DNA from: Nisaea sp.
GTDB taxonomy: Bacteria; Pseudomonadota; Alphaproteobacteria; Thalassobaculales; Thalassobaculaceae
Length of the DNA stretch: 64,000 nucleotides
Assembly: GCF_034670185.1 (NCBI RefSeq)
Contig: NZ_JAXMNY010000001.1
Coordinates: forward strand, 62,001 to 126,000
Reading direction: 5' to 3'
Within the stretch, counting starts at the first letter, position 1, and each line of letters starts with the position of its first letter. A model generated the notes under the pieces. It was given only the letters and a program-made list of their open reading frames with translations. It did no database searches and was not told where the DNA came from. This document shows positions 39,658-48,816 of the stretch, piece after piece. Made by a program: the position numbers and the translations under genes.

Positions 39658-41967
39658 ATGTCTGACTTGTTTTTCGACGATGAGCCCGAAACCCCACCCG
39701 CGGGACCGGATGCCGATGCGCCCTATCTGAACGGCCTGAACGACCGGCAGGCCGAGGCCGTTCGTACTGTCGACGGACCGTTGCTGGTCCTCGCGGGGGC
39801 CGGGACCGGCAAGACACGGGTTCTGACAACCCGTCTCGCGCACCTGATCTCGACCGGTCGCGCCCGGCCCTGGAATGTGTTGGCAGTGACCTTCACGAAC
39901 AAGGCCGCGCGGGAAATGCGCGAGCGTGTAGGCGGCATGATCGGGCCGATGGCGGAGCAGGTATGGCTCGGCACTTTTCATGCTCTTGGGGCCAAGATTC
40001 TGAGGCGTCATGCGGAACTCGCCGGGCTGCGGTCGGATTTCACCATCCTTGATTCGGACGATCAGCAGCGTCTGCTGAAGCAGCTTCTGCAGGCCGGAAA
40101 CATCGACGACAAGAAGTGGCCGGCACGGGCCATGATGGGCGTCATCCAGCGCTGGAAGGATCGCGCCCTGACCCCGGACAAGGTCGGACGCGACGAAGCG
40201 GGCGATGCCGCCGGCGGCCGGTTGGTGGAGATTTACCGGCAGTACCAGGAACGCCTGAAAATCCTGAACGCGGTCGATTTCGGCGATCTGTTGCTGCTGT
40301 GCGTTGACCTGTTTCAGAGCCATCCGGACGTGCTCACGAAATATCACGATCAGTTTACCTACATTCTGGTCGACGAATATCAGGACACAAACGTCGCGCA
40401 ATATCTCTGGCTCCGGCTTTTGGCGCAGAAAAGCCGGAACATCTGCTGCGTCGGCGATGACGATCAGTCGATCTATGGCTGGCGCGGTGCCGAGGTCGGC
40501 AATATCCTGAAGTTCGAGAAGGATTTTCCCGGCGCGAAGACGATCCGGCTGGAGCAGAACTACCGTTCGACCTCGCGCATCCTTGCAGCGGCCTCCGCGC
40601 TGATCTCCCACAATGAGGGGCGGCTGGGCAAGACGCTCTGGACCGAGGGCGCTGAAGGCGAAAAGCTGAATGTGCGCGGTCTCTGGGACGGAGAATCCGA
40701 AGCCCGGCATGTTGGCGAGGAGATGGAGGCGCTGCAGCGCAAGGGCGTGAAGCTCGCGCAGATGGCGGTGCTGGTCAGGGCCGGCTTCCAGACCCGCGAG
40801 TTCGAGGAGCGCTTTCTGACCATCGGTCTGCCCTACCGGGTGATCGGCGGGGCGCGCTTCTATGAGCGGATGGAGATCCGTGATGCGCTGGCCTACCTGA
40901 GAGTGGTCAACCAGCGCGATGACGATCTCGCCTTCGAGAGGATCGTCAACAAGCCGAAACGCGGCATCGGCGACGCCACCTTGCAGGTGCTGCATCACCT
41001 GGCCCGGAACGAGGGCATGTCGCTCTACAGGGCGGCCTCCCGCATCATCGAAACGGACGAGCTGAAGCCCGCCGCCAAGCGCAAACTGGCTGAGGTGATC
41101 GGTAATTTCGAGCGCTGGCGCTCCCTGATCGATGTCGAGGACCACAGCGACCTCGCCCGCATCGTGCTGGACGAGTCCGGCTATACCGAGATGTGGCAGA
41201 AGGATAAAACACCGGAAGCGCCGGGCCGGTTGGAGAACCTGAAGGAGCTCTGCGGCGCGATGGAGGAGTTCGAGAATCTCGCAGGCTTCCTCGAACATAT
41301 CAGCCTGGTCATGGAAAACGCCCAGAGTACCGATCAGGACCAGGTCAGCATCATGACCCTGCACGCGGCCAAGGGGCTGGAATTCGATCAGGTTTTCCTG
41401 CCCGGCTGGGAGGACGGCATGTTCCCGCATCAGCGGGCGTTGGACGAGAGCGGTGCCGCCGGGTTGGAAGAAGAGCGCCGTCTGGCCTATGTCGGTCTGA
41501 CCCGGGCACGCAAACAGGTGCATATCAGTTTCGCTGCGAACCGCCGGGTGCATGGCATGTGGCAAAGCTCGATACCGTCCCGGTTCGTCGATGAGTTGCC
41601 GGCCGACCAGGTGGAGGTCAGCAGCGAGACCGGATTTCAGGGCTCGCGCTATGGCGGATTCGGAAGTGCGTCCGGTGACGCTGACGATTGGGGCGGGAGC
41701 AGCTTCGGCTATGGCTCGGCCCAGGGCGGACGCGGACCCGGATATGGCCGGCGCGGCGGAGAAAGCCGGGCCAAAGCGCCGTTGCTCGAAGGTAAGGGCT
41801 ATGTCGTGGATCGCAGCAAGCCGCCGCCCTTCGCAGTTGGCGAGCGTGTGTTCCACCAGAAGTTCGGTATGGGCACCGTGTCGACCGTTGATGGGGACAA
41901 GCTGCAAATCGCGTTCGACAAGGCGGGAAGCAAGAAGCTCGTCGCCAGTTTTGTAAGTAAGCCCTAG
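39658..41967 (+). CDS. uvrD: UvrD/PcrA-type ATP-dependent DNA helicase
   Basis: This is a 769-residue superfamily 1A helicase with all motifs: Q-motif and LNDRQAEAVRTVDGPLLVLAGAGTGKT (Walker A, ~45-52), TFTNKAAREMRERV (Ia), LVDEYQDTN (II, Asp/Glu), GDDDQSIYGWRGA (III), LEQNYRST (IV), MTLHAAKGLEFDQVFLPGWEDGMFP (V) and AYVGLTRARK (VI). The C-terminal tail has a glycine-rich linker (FGYGSAQGGRGPGYG) and a PcrA-like Tudor domain ending HQKFGMGTVSTVDGDKLQIAFD. It acts in nucleotide excision and mismatch repair and removes stalled RNA polymerase. The upstream ribosome binding site is weak. Confidence 0.95.
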   Translation: MSDLFFDDEPETPPAGPDADAPYLNGLNDRQAEAVRTVDGPLLVLAGAGTGKTRVLTTRLAHLISTGRARPWNVLAVTFTNKAAREMRERVGGMIGPMAEQVWLGTFHALGAKILRRHAELAGLRSDFTILDSDDQQRLLKQLLQAGNIDDKKWPARAMMGVIQRWKDRALTPDKVGRDEAGDAAGGRLVEIYRQYQERLKILNAVDFGDLLLLCVDLFQSHPDVLTKYHDQFTYILVDEYQDTNVAQYLWLRLLAQKSRNICCVGDDDQSIYGWRGAEVGNILKFEKDFPGAKTIRLEQNYRSTSRILAAASALISHNEGRLGKTLWTEGAEGEKLNVRGLWDGESEARHVGEEMEALQRKGVKLAQMAVLVRAGFQTREFEERFLTIGLPYRVIGGARFYERMEIRDALAYLRVVNQRDDDLAFERIVNKPKRGIGDATLQVLHHLARNEGMSLYRAASRIIETDELKPAAKRKLAEVIGNFERWRSLIDVEDHSDLARIVLDESGYTEMWQKDKTPEAPGRLENLKELCGAMEEFENLAGFLEHISLVMENAQSTDQDQVSIMTLHAAKGLEFDQVFLPGWEDGMFPHQRALDESGAAGLEEERRLAYVGLTRARKQVHISFAANRRVHGMWQSSIPSRFVDELPADQVEVSSETGFQGSRYGGFGSASGDADDWGGSSFGYGSAQGGRGPGYGRRGGESRAKAPLLEGKGYVVDRSKPPPFAVGERVFHQKFGMGTVSTVDGDKLQIAFDKAGSKKLVASFVSKP

Positions 41968-41981
41968 TTAGAGAGTGAATT

Positions 41982-42884
41982 ATGAAGCCGATCTGGCAAG
42001 TTTCCCTGGAAACCTCCGCGGCTGCGGCCCTGCCGCTGTCGGATGTTCTTGAGCCTTTTGTCGAGGCGATCTCGGTCTTCGAGCAGGAAGAAGACAAAGT
42101 CTGGATCCTGAAGGGCGTCTCGACCGTGGAGCCGGACCGAGGCGAGATCGTTGGCGCGCTTTCCGTTGCCGCAACCCTCGGCGGGTACGATCTGCCGGAG
42201 GTCGAGATCGGGCTGCTGCCGGATACCGACTGGCTGCGTCTCAACAGGGAATCTTTCCCAGCGATGCAGTTCGGCCGGTTCCTGGTGCATGGCTCGCACT
42301 TGCGCGGCAAGGCGCCGGTCGGAACCCTGAATATCGAGGTCGATGCGGCTCAGGCTTTCGGGTCCGGCTCGCACGGCACGACCGAGGGATGTCTGCGGGC
42401 GATCGACAGACTGTCCAAGCGGATGACGCCGGCCAAGGTGCTCGATATGGGCTGCGGGTCCGGCATTCTCAGCATGGCCGCGGCAAAGATCTGGCCGGCG
42501 GCCCGGGTCATGGCCGTCGATATCGATCCTGTGTCGGTGGAAACAACGCTGGAAAACGCGATAGCGAACGGGGTCGGCAAGCGGGTGGAAGCCCGCTCCG
42601 GGAATGGATATGCGGTCCTCAAGGACCGCCCGGCCGGAGCTTACGAGCTGATTCTCTCCAACATCCTGGCGCGGCCGCTCTGCAAGATGGCGCCGTCGCT
42701 CAACCGCGCGCTGAAGCCTGGCGGGACTGCGGTTCTGTCGGGGCTGCTTTATCACCAGACGTCGGCTGTGCTTTCGGCGCACCGCCAGCAGGGGCTGGTG
42801 CTGGCCGGGAAGTGGCGGTTCGGCGACTGGATGACGCTGATGCTGAAAAAGAAAACCGGCGTGGTCTCGGGACCACACCGGTAG
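41982..42884 (+). CDS. prmA: Ribosomal protein L11 methyltransferase
   Basis: This is a 300-residue class I methyltransferase that trimethylates L11. The SAM-binding VLDMGCGSGILSMAAAK is at ~154-170, the preceding AFGSGSHGTTEGCLRAID (~125-142) is the PrmA signature, and the ELILSNILARPL motif near 225 matches the NPPF-like catalytic loop of the family (N-I-L). The N-terminal L11-recognition domain is present. It follows uvrD by 14 bp and probably shares its transcript. A 12-bp hairpin lies just after the stop. Confidence 0.92.
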   Translation: MKPIWQVSLETSAAAALPLSDVLEPFVEAISVFEQEEDKVWILKGVSTVEPDRGEIVGALSVAATLGGYDLPEVEIGLLPDTDWLRLNRESFPAMQFGRFLVHGSHLRGKAPVGTLNIEVDAAQAFGSGSHGTTEGCLRAIDRLSKRMTPAKVLDMGCGSGILSMAAAKIWPAARVMAVDIDPVSVETTLENAIANGVGKRVEARSGNGYAVLKDRPAGAYELILSNILARPLCKMAPSLNRALKPGGTAVLSGLLYHQTSAVLSAHRQQGLVLAGKWRFGDWMTLMLKKKTGVVSGPHR

Positions 42885-42905
42885 AAGCGTACTTCAAGTT
42901 GGGGC

Positions 42906-42939
42906 GGCGGTTCCGAACGGGAGGAGTTTCGGAACCGCC
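42906..42939. terminator. Hairpin between prmA and the DUF1127 gene
   Basis: GGCGGTTCCGAA (42906-42917) pairs with TTCGGAACCGCC (42928-42939): 12 perfect bp and a 10-base loop, in the gap between convergent genes. No U-tract follows, so it may act together with Rho or as a transcript end protector. A second short C/G hairpin lies at 42959-42977. Confidence 0.6.
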
Positions 42940-42980
42940 GACTTTCGAGCGCTAGAGAAGCCTCCTGAGGGGAGGGGGAA

Positions 42981-43424
42981 TTAGGCGGCTTCCCGCTGCT
43001 CGTCGCTGTTGGCGGCTTCGGTGACGAAGCCAGCCGGAATTTCGGTCATGGTTGCGGCCGGCGTAATGATCGTCCGTGCTGCGACCGGCTGGGTCGAGAC
43101 GTTGGCGATACGGCGGGCAACAGAAGTGATTTCGCTGCGGGTCAGGCCAATGTCGGCCAGCATCCGGTCGTCGAGGTTGTTCAGCTCGAACATGGTGCGG
43201 GAAACGCGCAGGCGGTTGATGAGGTTCTTGAACATGGACTTGGCTCCTTTGGCGATCAGGGTGCCGATGTAACGGTTGTACTCAGCACGGATATGCATCT
43301 CAGCGCTGTACAGACTGTGGCGGCGGAGCACTGTGTCGCCGGGATACGTGATCCGGGCGACAAAGGGACCAGCTTCTGACACGTTCAGGGCCTCAAGGCG
43401 GTTGGAAAGTTTGTAGTAGTTCAT
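42981..43424 (-). CDS. DUF1127-domain protein, unusually long
   Basis: This is a 147-residue protein with a central DUF1127 segment FKNLINRLRVSRTMFELNNLDDRMLADIGLTRSEI (residues ~65-100). The family is normally 45-75 residues; here ~60 residues precede it and a ~45-residue Ala/Thr-rich tail follows. DUF1127 proteins are small arginine-rich factors, some of which bind RNA and affect phosphate or metabolic regulation in alphaproteobacteria. An internal ATG at the FKNL segment (~43234) is available, so two products are possible. AGGGA lies before the ATG at 43424. A long AT-rich promoter region (43425-43691) separates it from pepP. Confidence 0.8.
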   Translation of the reverse strand: MNYYKLSNRLEALNVSEAGPFVARITYPGDTVLRRHSLYSAEMHIRAEYNRYIGTLIAKGAKSMFKNLINRLRVSRTMFELNNLDDRMLADIGLTRSEITSVARRIANVSTQPVAARTIITPAATMTEIPAGFVTEAANSDEQREAA

Positions 43425-43691
43425 TTTGCTCGTCCCTAAAGGGATGTTTCATCGGGTGTTTAAATCTGATGATGGGAATATAGATGCGGACTTGACATGC
43501 GAGGAGCGGTGTGTTTGCAGCGCAGTTATGCGTTGAGTGCATGCATTGTGGGTTTTGTCATGCGTCAAACTTAACCGATTGTTAATAAAACTAATCCGAA
43601 GCATTTCGCTCCTTCCCTTGTTCCCGTCCGGTGCGATGCCTAATCTGGCATCAGGCAGATCCGGATACAGGCAAGGCAAGGAGCAGGGAAT

Positions 43692-45500
43692 ATGTCCGCA
43701 ACGGGCACGGCAGCGGAACGGCTCGGTACGTTCAGGGCGGCTTTGGCGGAAGCTGGAGTGGACGGCATGATCGTGCCGCGGGCCGACGCGCATCAGAGCG
43801 AATATCTGCCGGCCTCAGCCGAGCGGGTGGCTTGGTTGACCGGCTTCAATGGCTCCGCTGGCACGGCCGTGGTGCTGCGGGATAAGGCGGCGGTCTTCAC
43901 CGATGGCCGCTACAGCCTGCAGATCGAAAGCCAGGTCGACGGTAACCTTTATCAGCGTTTCAACATCGCGGATAAAACCGCGGCGGACTGGATCAGTGAA
44001 GAGCTCGGCAGTGGCCAGCGGTTCGGGATCGATCCCTGGCTGCATACGGACCAGCAGGTGGAGCGATTGCGCACGGCGGTCGAGAAGGCCGGCGGCACAT
44101 TGGTGCTGCTTGAGGCTAACCCGCTGGATGCCGTCTGGGCCGACCGGCCGGCGGCACCGGCGGAGCCGATGCAGCCGCACCAGGTCGTTTACGCCGGGAA
44201 GCGCTCCGAGGAGAAGCGGGCTGAAATCGCCGGGACGCTTGAGCTGACAGGCGCCGAGGCCCTGCTGATTACGTCGGCGGAATCGATTGCCTGGCTGCTG
44301 AATGTGCGCGGCAACGATGTCGAGAACACGCCGCTCTGCCTGTGCTTCGCAATCCTGTCCGCGGACGAGACGCTTGATCTTTTTATCGACGGTAACAAAC
44401 TCGGCCCCGATGTTCTGGCGCATCTCGGCAATGCTGTGACCGTGCGCCCGGAGGGTGAGCTTGGTGCCGCGCTTGACCGGCTCGCAAGCGATGGGGTGAC
44501 CATCCAGATCGATCCGGCCAGTGCGCCGGTCTGGGCAATGGAGCGGGTCCGGAAGGCCGACGGCAAGCTCGACCTGCAGGCGGACCCGATCCTTCCTGTG
44601 AAGGCCGTGAAGAACGATATAGAGATGATCGGCGTGCGGGCCGCGCATTACCGCGATGCCCTGGCCTATGCCCGGTTCCTGTGCTGGTTTGCGAGCCGGG
44701 CGCATCAGGGCGGGCTGGACGAGATGACGCTGGTGGAGCGGCTGCACGGCTTCCGGGCCGAGCACGAGATGTTCCGGGGGCCGAGCTTCGACACAATTTC
44801 CGGCGCGGGGCCGAACGGCGCCATCGTGCATTACCGGGTGACGGAGGAGAGCAACCGGGACCTGGAGCCGGGTGAGATCTATCTGGTCGATTCCGGGGCG
44901 CAATATCTCGACGGCACCACGGATATCACCCGGACGCTTTCTACCGGCATCATCGGTGAGGAGGAGCAGCGCTGCTTCTCGCTGGTGCTGAAAGGCATGA
45001 TCGCGCTTTCCCGTGCCGTGTTCCCGCAGGGCACCACCGGCGGTCAGCTCGACGCGCTGGCCCGCCGTCCGCTCTGGGAGGCTGGGCTCGATTACGATCA
45101 TGGTACCGGGCATGGCGTCGGCGCCTATCTCGGTGTGCATGAGGGGCCGCAGCGGATATCCAAGTCCGGTGGCGGGGCCGAGTTGAAACCCGGCATGATC
45201 ATTTCCAACGAGCCCGGTTATTACCGGGCAGGCGCTTTCGGTATCCGGATCGAGAATCTTGTTGCCGTGGAAGCGCGCGACGTGCCGGGAGCGGAACGGC
45301 CGATGCTTGGCTTCGAGACGCTCACGCTGGCGCCGATTGACCGCGCCTTGATCGATCTCTCCCTGCTCGACAGCGGCGAGATCGCTTGGCTCGATGCGTA
45401 TCATGCGCGGGTGCGGGAGACATTAAGCCCGGATCTCGATCCGGAAACGACCGTCTGGCTGACGGATGCGACGGCGCCGTTGGCGCCACGGGTTGCGTAG
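43692..45500 (+). CDS. pepP: Aminopeptidase P (M24B, three-domain type)
   Basis: This is a 602-residue metallopeptidase that releases an N-terminal residue before proline. It has two creatinase-like N-terminal domains and a C-terminal pita-bread domain, the long architecture of eukaryotic XPNPEP1 and many alphaproteobacteria. Metal ligands fall in YLVDSGAQYLDGTTDITRT (two Asp), YDHGTGHGVGAYLGVHEG (His) and the two Glu of MIISNEPGYYRAGAFGIRIEN. Another start inside the frame is not needed: GGAGCAGGGAAT precedes the ATG. It lies in its own unit, with the enoyl-CoA hydratase gene 27 bp downstream. Confidence 0.92.
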   Translation: MSATGTAAERLGTFRAALAEAGVDGMIVPRADAHQSEYLPASAERVAWLTGFNGSAGTAVVLRDKAAVFTDGRYSLQIESQVDGNLYQRFNIADKTAADWISEELGSGQRFGIDPWLHTDQQVERLRTAVEKAGGTLVLLEANPLDAVWADRPAAPAEPMQPHQVVYAGKRSEEKRAEIAGTLELTGAEALLITSAESIAWLLNVRGNDVENTPLCLCFAILSADETLDLFIDGNKLGPDVLAHLGNAVTVRPEGELGAALDRLASDGVTIQIDPASAPVWAMERVRKADGKLDLQADPILPVKAVKNDIEMIGVRAAHYRDALAYARFLCWFASRAHQGGLDEMTLVERLHGFRAEHEMFRGPSFDTISGAGPNGAIVHYRVTEESNRDLEPGEIYLVDSGAQYLDGTTDITRTLSTGIIGEEEQRCFSLVLKGMIALSRAVFPQGTTGGQLDALARRPLWEAGLDYDHGTGHGVGAYLGVHEGPQRISKSGGGAELKPGMIISNEPGYYRAGAFGIRIENLVAVEARDVPGAERPMLGFETLTLAPIDRALIDLSLLDSGEIAWLDAYHARVRETLSPDLDPETTVWLTDATAPLAPRVA

Positions 45501-45527
45501 GTTTAAGGGGCAAAGGGAGACGTAAAC

Positions 45528-46316
45528 ATGGCCTATGAGACTATTCTCTATTCGGCGGCGGACGGTGTGGCTCGGATCACGCTGAACAGGCCTGAGGCGG
45601 GTCATGCCGTGAATCTCGCGCTGGCGCATGAACTGCTGGAAGCGTCGATCAATGCCAGCGAGGACCCTGATGTCCGCGCGGTCATTCTGGATGCCAGCGG
45701 CTCGGTCTTCGGCTTCGGTGGCGATCTGAAATACTTCGAATCCCAGAGCGCCCGGATTGGCGCCTGCCTGAAAGAGACAACGGCCTATTTTCACGCCGCC
45801 ATCTCCCGTCTGTACCGGATGAACTCGCCGGTAATCGTTTCCGTGCAGGGCATGGCGGCTGGTGCCGGCTTCAGCACGGCTCTGATCGGGGACATCGTGC
45901 TGGCGGGGAAATCGGCGCAATTCAAGATGGCCTATACGTTAGCCGGCCTGTCGCCCGACGGCAGCTCCACCTATTTTCTGCCGCGGATCGTGGGTATGCG
46001 CCGGGCGCAGGAGCTGATGCTGACGAACCGGACCTTGAGCGCGGAAGAGGCGCAGGACTGGGGCATCGTCACGCGCGTGATCGAGGATGACGATCTGGCC
46101 GAGGAGACCAGCAAGCTGGCGGCCAAATTTGCCTCCGGTCCCACCCGGGCCTATGGCGGTGTGAAGCGCTTGCTGGCTTCCAGCTTTCAGCAATCTGTGG
46201 AAGCGCAGATGGAAGACGAAACCCGGACCATCGCCGAATTGGCCCAGACCGAGGATGGCCGAGAGGGTCTCGATGCCTTCCTGAACAAGCGCAAGCCGGT
46301 CTTCAAGGGACGCTGA
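45528..46316 (+). CDS. Enoyl-CoA hydratase/isomerase-family protein
   Basis: This is a 262-residue crotonase-fold protein. The oxyanion-hole loops are GFGGDLKYFES (~64-74) and GMAAGAGFSTALIGDIVLAG (~109-128), followed by LSPDGSSTYFLPRIVGMRRAQELML. The position of the two crotonase glutamates is not met with certainty: LSPDGSS carries Asp at the second site, so isomerase or another crotonase activity is possible. It has an AAAGGGAGA site before the ATG. It follows pepP by 27 bp and ends at a strong terminator. The substrate is unknown. Confidence 0.85.
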   Translation: MAYETILYSAADGVARITLNRPEAGHAVNLALAHELLEASINASEDPDVRAVILDASGSVFGFGGDLKYFESQSARIGACLKETTAYFHAAISRLYRMNSPVIVSVQGMAAGAGFSTALIGDIVLAGKSAQFKMAYTLAGLSPDGSSTYFLPRIVGMRRAQELMLTNRTLSAEEAQDWGIVTRVIEDDDLAEETSKLAAKFASGPTRAYGGVKRLLASSFQQSVEAQMEDETRTIAELAQTEDGREGLDAFLNKRKPVFKGR

Positions 46317-46431
46317 CCGGAATACTGCTGCGCCGGGATGTCAGGCGAGCAAGCTGATTCCGGACAAACAAAAACGGGCTCCGTAAATCGGAGCCCGTTT
46401 TTGCGGGAGGGGAAATTCCAACCCGGGCTCT
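46317..46431. other. Intergenic stretch holding the terminator
   Basis: This is the left part of the 396-bp gap between the enoyl-CoA hydratase stop and ligA stop. Besides the terminator at 46369-46402 I see nothing. The gap's right part holds a 26-codon ORF (46432-46512) and then about 200 bp (46513-46712) that probably carry its promoter. Confidence 0.6.
46369..46402. terminator. Bidirectional intrinsic terminator
   Basis: AAACGGGCTCCG and CGGAGCCCGTTT form a 12-bp stem around TAAAT, with a T-run to the right and an A-run to the left. It terminates the pepP-enoyl-CoA hydratase unit and can also end the short minus-strand ORF. Confidence 0.92.
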
Positions 46432-46512
46432 TCAACCGATGACGGTAAGAACCAGCGTGAAAAGGCCAATCGCGGCCATGTTCGTCAGTCCAACATAATG
46501 AAACGTCGTCAT
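46432..46512 (-). CDS. Small hydrophobic peptide ORF (26 residues)
   Basis: A 26-codon ORF begins MTTFHYVGLTNMAAIG and ends LVLTVIG-stop. Its Shine-Dalgarno site TAGGAGG (46518-46524) is essentially perfect, with five bases to the ATG. The second half is one hydrophobic span long enough for most of a membrane helix. A terminator follows 30 bases after its stop (46369-46402, usable on the minus strand). Genuine small-protein status is supported by the ribosome binding site, the transmembrane character and the terminator; the function is unknown. Confidence 0.6.
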   Translation of the reverse strand: MTTFHYVGLTNMAAIGLFTLVLTVIG

Positions 46513-46712
46513 CGCTTCCTCCTAGGGGGGTGAGAGGGGCAACGGGCCCGGGTTTTGTTCCGCTGTGCGGTACGAGCCTCAATTAGGCGATCTACTCTTG
46601 AGCGAGTAATCGAGAAACATCAGGGTTGGTATGCGCTGGAAGCATAACGATTGGCATAGGGTGCCCCCTACGTTCACGAAACACGCAGGCCTCGAAGAAA
46701 AGTCCTTTTGAA

Positions 46713-48803
46713 TTAGACGTTTGCGCCGATCATTGTGAGCCATTCCTCCTCGCTCAGAATCGTCAGGCCCAGCTCTTCGGCCTTCCGGGCTTTCGATCCG
46801 GCATCGGCGCCGACAATCACAAAATCAGTTTTCTTTGAGACGGACCCCGCTACTTTTGCCCCGAGTGACTCCGCTTTTGCCTTTGCTTCGCCACGGCTCA
46901 CTGTTGTCAGCGTACCGGTGAAGACCACGGTCTTGCCTGCAACGGGGCTGTCGTCCGCCACGGCTCGTTCGAAGGCTTCGATCTCCAGCTCGTTCTCTAG
47001 ATCCTCCAGAACCGCGCGATTATGGTCCTCATGAAAGAAAGCGATGAGGTCGGCGGCCACGGATTCGCCGATCTGATCGATATTGATCAGGCTCGCATAG
47101 GCTTCCGAGTCCGGGTCCGCTGCTTCCAGCATGGCGGCGGTCAGTGCCGGGAGTGTGCCGTAATTGGCGGCAAGCAGTTTCGCGGTGGCTTGGCCAATTT
47201 GCCGGATTCCAAGGGAATAGATCAGCCGGTCGAGACCGATTTTCCGGCGCTCTTCGATGGCGGCCAAAAGGTTGGTCAGGGATTTCTCGCCCCAGCCTTC
47301 GCGGGTTGAGATCTCCTCTGCCCGGTCCTTCAGGCGGAAGATATCGCCTGGTTGCGCGATCAGGCCGTCTTCGTAGAACGCCTCGACCTGCTTGGCGCCC
47401 AGTCCCTCGATATCGAAGGCATCGCGGGAGACGAGATGCTTCAGCCGCTCGACCGCTTGCGCGGCACAGATCAGGCCGCCGGTGCAGCGCCGGATGACTT
47501 CACCTTCTGGCCGCACGGCCTCGCTGCCGCAGACCGGACAATGATCGGGAAATACATAAGGAACGGCATCGGCGGGGCGCTTTTCCTCGATCACGCGAAC
47601 CACCTGCGGGATGACGTCGCCGGCCCGCTGGATAACCACCGTATCGCCGATCCGCACGCCCTTGCGGTGGATTTCGTCCTCGTTATGCAGGGTAGCGTTC
47701 GACACCACGACACCGCCGACCGTGATCGGGGTGAGCCGGGCGACGGGGGTGAGGGAGCCGGTGCGGCCGACCTGGATGTCGATGCCTTCCAGCACGGTCT
47801 CGGCCTGCTCCGCCGGAAACTTGTGGGCGATGGCCCAGCGCGGCGCGCGGCTGACCATGCCCAGTCGTTCCTGCCAGTCCAGCCGGTCGACCTTGTAGAC
47901 GACGCCGTCGATATCGTAATCAAGCGCGGCGCGGGCCTCGCCGATGGCTTTGTAGGCCTCGAGCGCCGAGGTCGATCCGTCACAGAGCTTTGTCATCGGA
48001 TTGATCACAAAGCCCCATTCCTTCAGCTTTTCCAGAAACCCGGTCTGGCTGTCGGCAGGCATCTCGGAAACCTCGCCCCAGGAATAGGCGAAGAAATGGA
48101 GCGTGCGCTCCGCCGTGATGTTCGGGTCGAGCTGTCTCAGGGACCCGGCTGCAGCGTTGCGCGGGTTGGCGAAGATCTTCTTCCCGGCTTCCTCCTGACG
48201 CTGGTTCAGGGCGCGGAACTCCGCCTTGCCCATGAAAACCTCGCCGCGAACCTCGAACACAGCAGGTGCATCGGCGGGCAGGGTTTTCGGGATATCGCCG
48301 ATGGTCTGCAGATTGCGCGTGATGTCTTCGCCTTCGGTGCCGTCACCCCGCGTCGCACCCTGAACGAATGTGCCGTTCTCATAGCGCAGGGACGCAGACA
48401 GGCCGTCAATCTTGGGCTCGGCGACGAGAGCCACGGGCGCATCCTCGCCGAGGCTGAGAAAACGCCTGATGCGGGCGACGAAGTCCGTAACATCCTCGTC
48501 CGAGAAGGCGTTGGAAAGCGACAGCATAGGCTTCTTGTGCCGAACCTTGGAGAAACCGGCAGACGGGGCGGCGCCAACCCGTTTCGACGGACTGTTCGGG
48601 CGGATCAGGTCCGGGAAGGCTTCTTCGAGCTCATCGTTCCGGCGGCGCAGCGCGTCATACTCCGCGTCGCTGATGTCCGGGGTGTCTTTCTGGTGATAGA
48701 GCTTGTCGTGCTTCTCGATCTGGGCGGCGAGGAAGCGCAACTCGAAATCTGCGTCGTCGCGGCTCAGGGCCTCAACCGGTTTGCGCGTTTCCGGGGCAGT
48801 CAT
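46713..48803 (-). CDS. ligA: NAD-dependent DNA ligase
   Basis: This is a 696-residue ligase that seals nicks using NAD+. The adenylation lysine is Lys131 (approx.) in AEPKIDGLSASLRY. An N-terminal Ia domain with DIPDISDAEYDALRR-type NMN-binding residues precedes it. The OB fold, Zn finger (CPVCGSEAVRPEGEVIRRCTG), HhH repeats and C-terminal BRCT domain (GKTVVFTGTLTTVSRGEAKAKAE) are all present. The stop is followed by a short AT-rich stretch. It closes the recN-ligA end of the division cluster and is about 13 bp from recN. Confidence 0.97.
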   Translation of the reverse strand: MTAPETRKPVEALSRDDADFELRFLAAQIEKHDKLYHQKDTPDISDAEYDALRRRNDELEEAFPDLIRPNSPSKRVGAAPSAGFSKVRHKKPMLSLSNAFSDEDVTDFVARIRRFLSLGEDAPVALVAEPKIDGLSASLRYENGTFVQGATRGDGTEGEDITRNLQTIGDIPKTLPADAPAVFEVRGEVFMGKAEFRALNQRQEEAGKKIFANPRNAAAGSLRQLDPNITAERTLHFFAYSWGEVSEMPADSQTGFLEKLKEWGFVINPMTKLCDGSTSALEAYKAIGEARAALDYDIDGVVYKVDRLDWQERLGMVSRAPRWAIAHKFPAEQAETVLEGIDIQVGRTGSLTPVARLTPITVGGVVVSNATLHNEDEIHRKGVRIGDTVVIQRAGDVIPQVVRVIEEKRPADAVPYVFPDHCPVCGSEAVRPEGEVIRRCTGGLICAAQAVERLKHLVSRDAFDIEGLGAKQVEAFYEDGLIAQPGDIFRLKDRAEEISTREGWGEKSLTNLLAAIEERRKIGLDRLIYSLGIRQIGQATAKLLAANYGTLPALTAAMLEAADPDSEAYASLINIDQIGESVAADLIAFFHEDHNRAVLEDLENELEIEAFERAVADDSPVAGKTVVFTGTLTTVSRGEAKAKAESLGAKVAGSVSKKTDFVIVGADAGSKARKAEELGLTILSEEEWLTMIGANV

Positions 48804-48816
48804 GCGAGATCGGTCC

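Noticed and set aside
39625..41907. 760-codon minus-strand frame opposite uvrD
   Set aside because: Shadow of a gene with all helicase motifs; no ribosome binding site and no domain.
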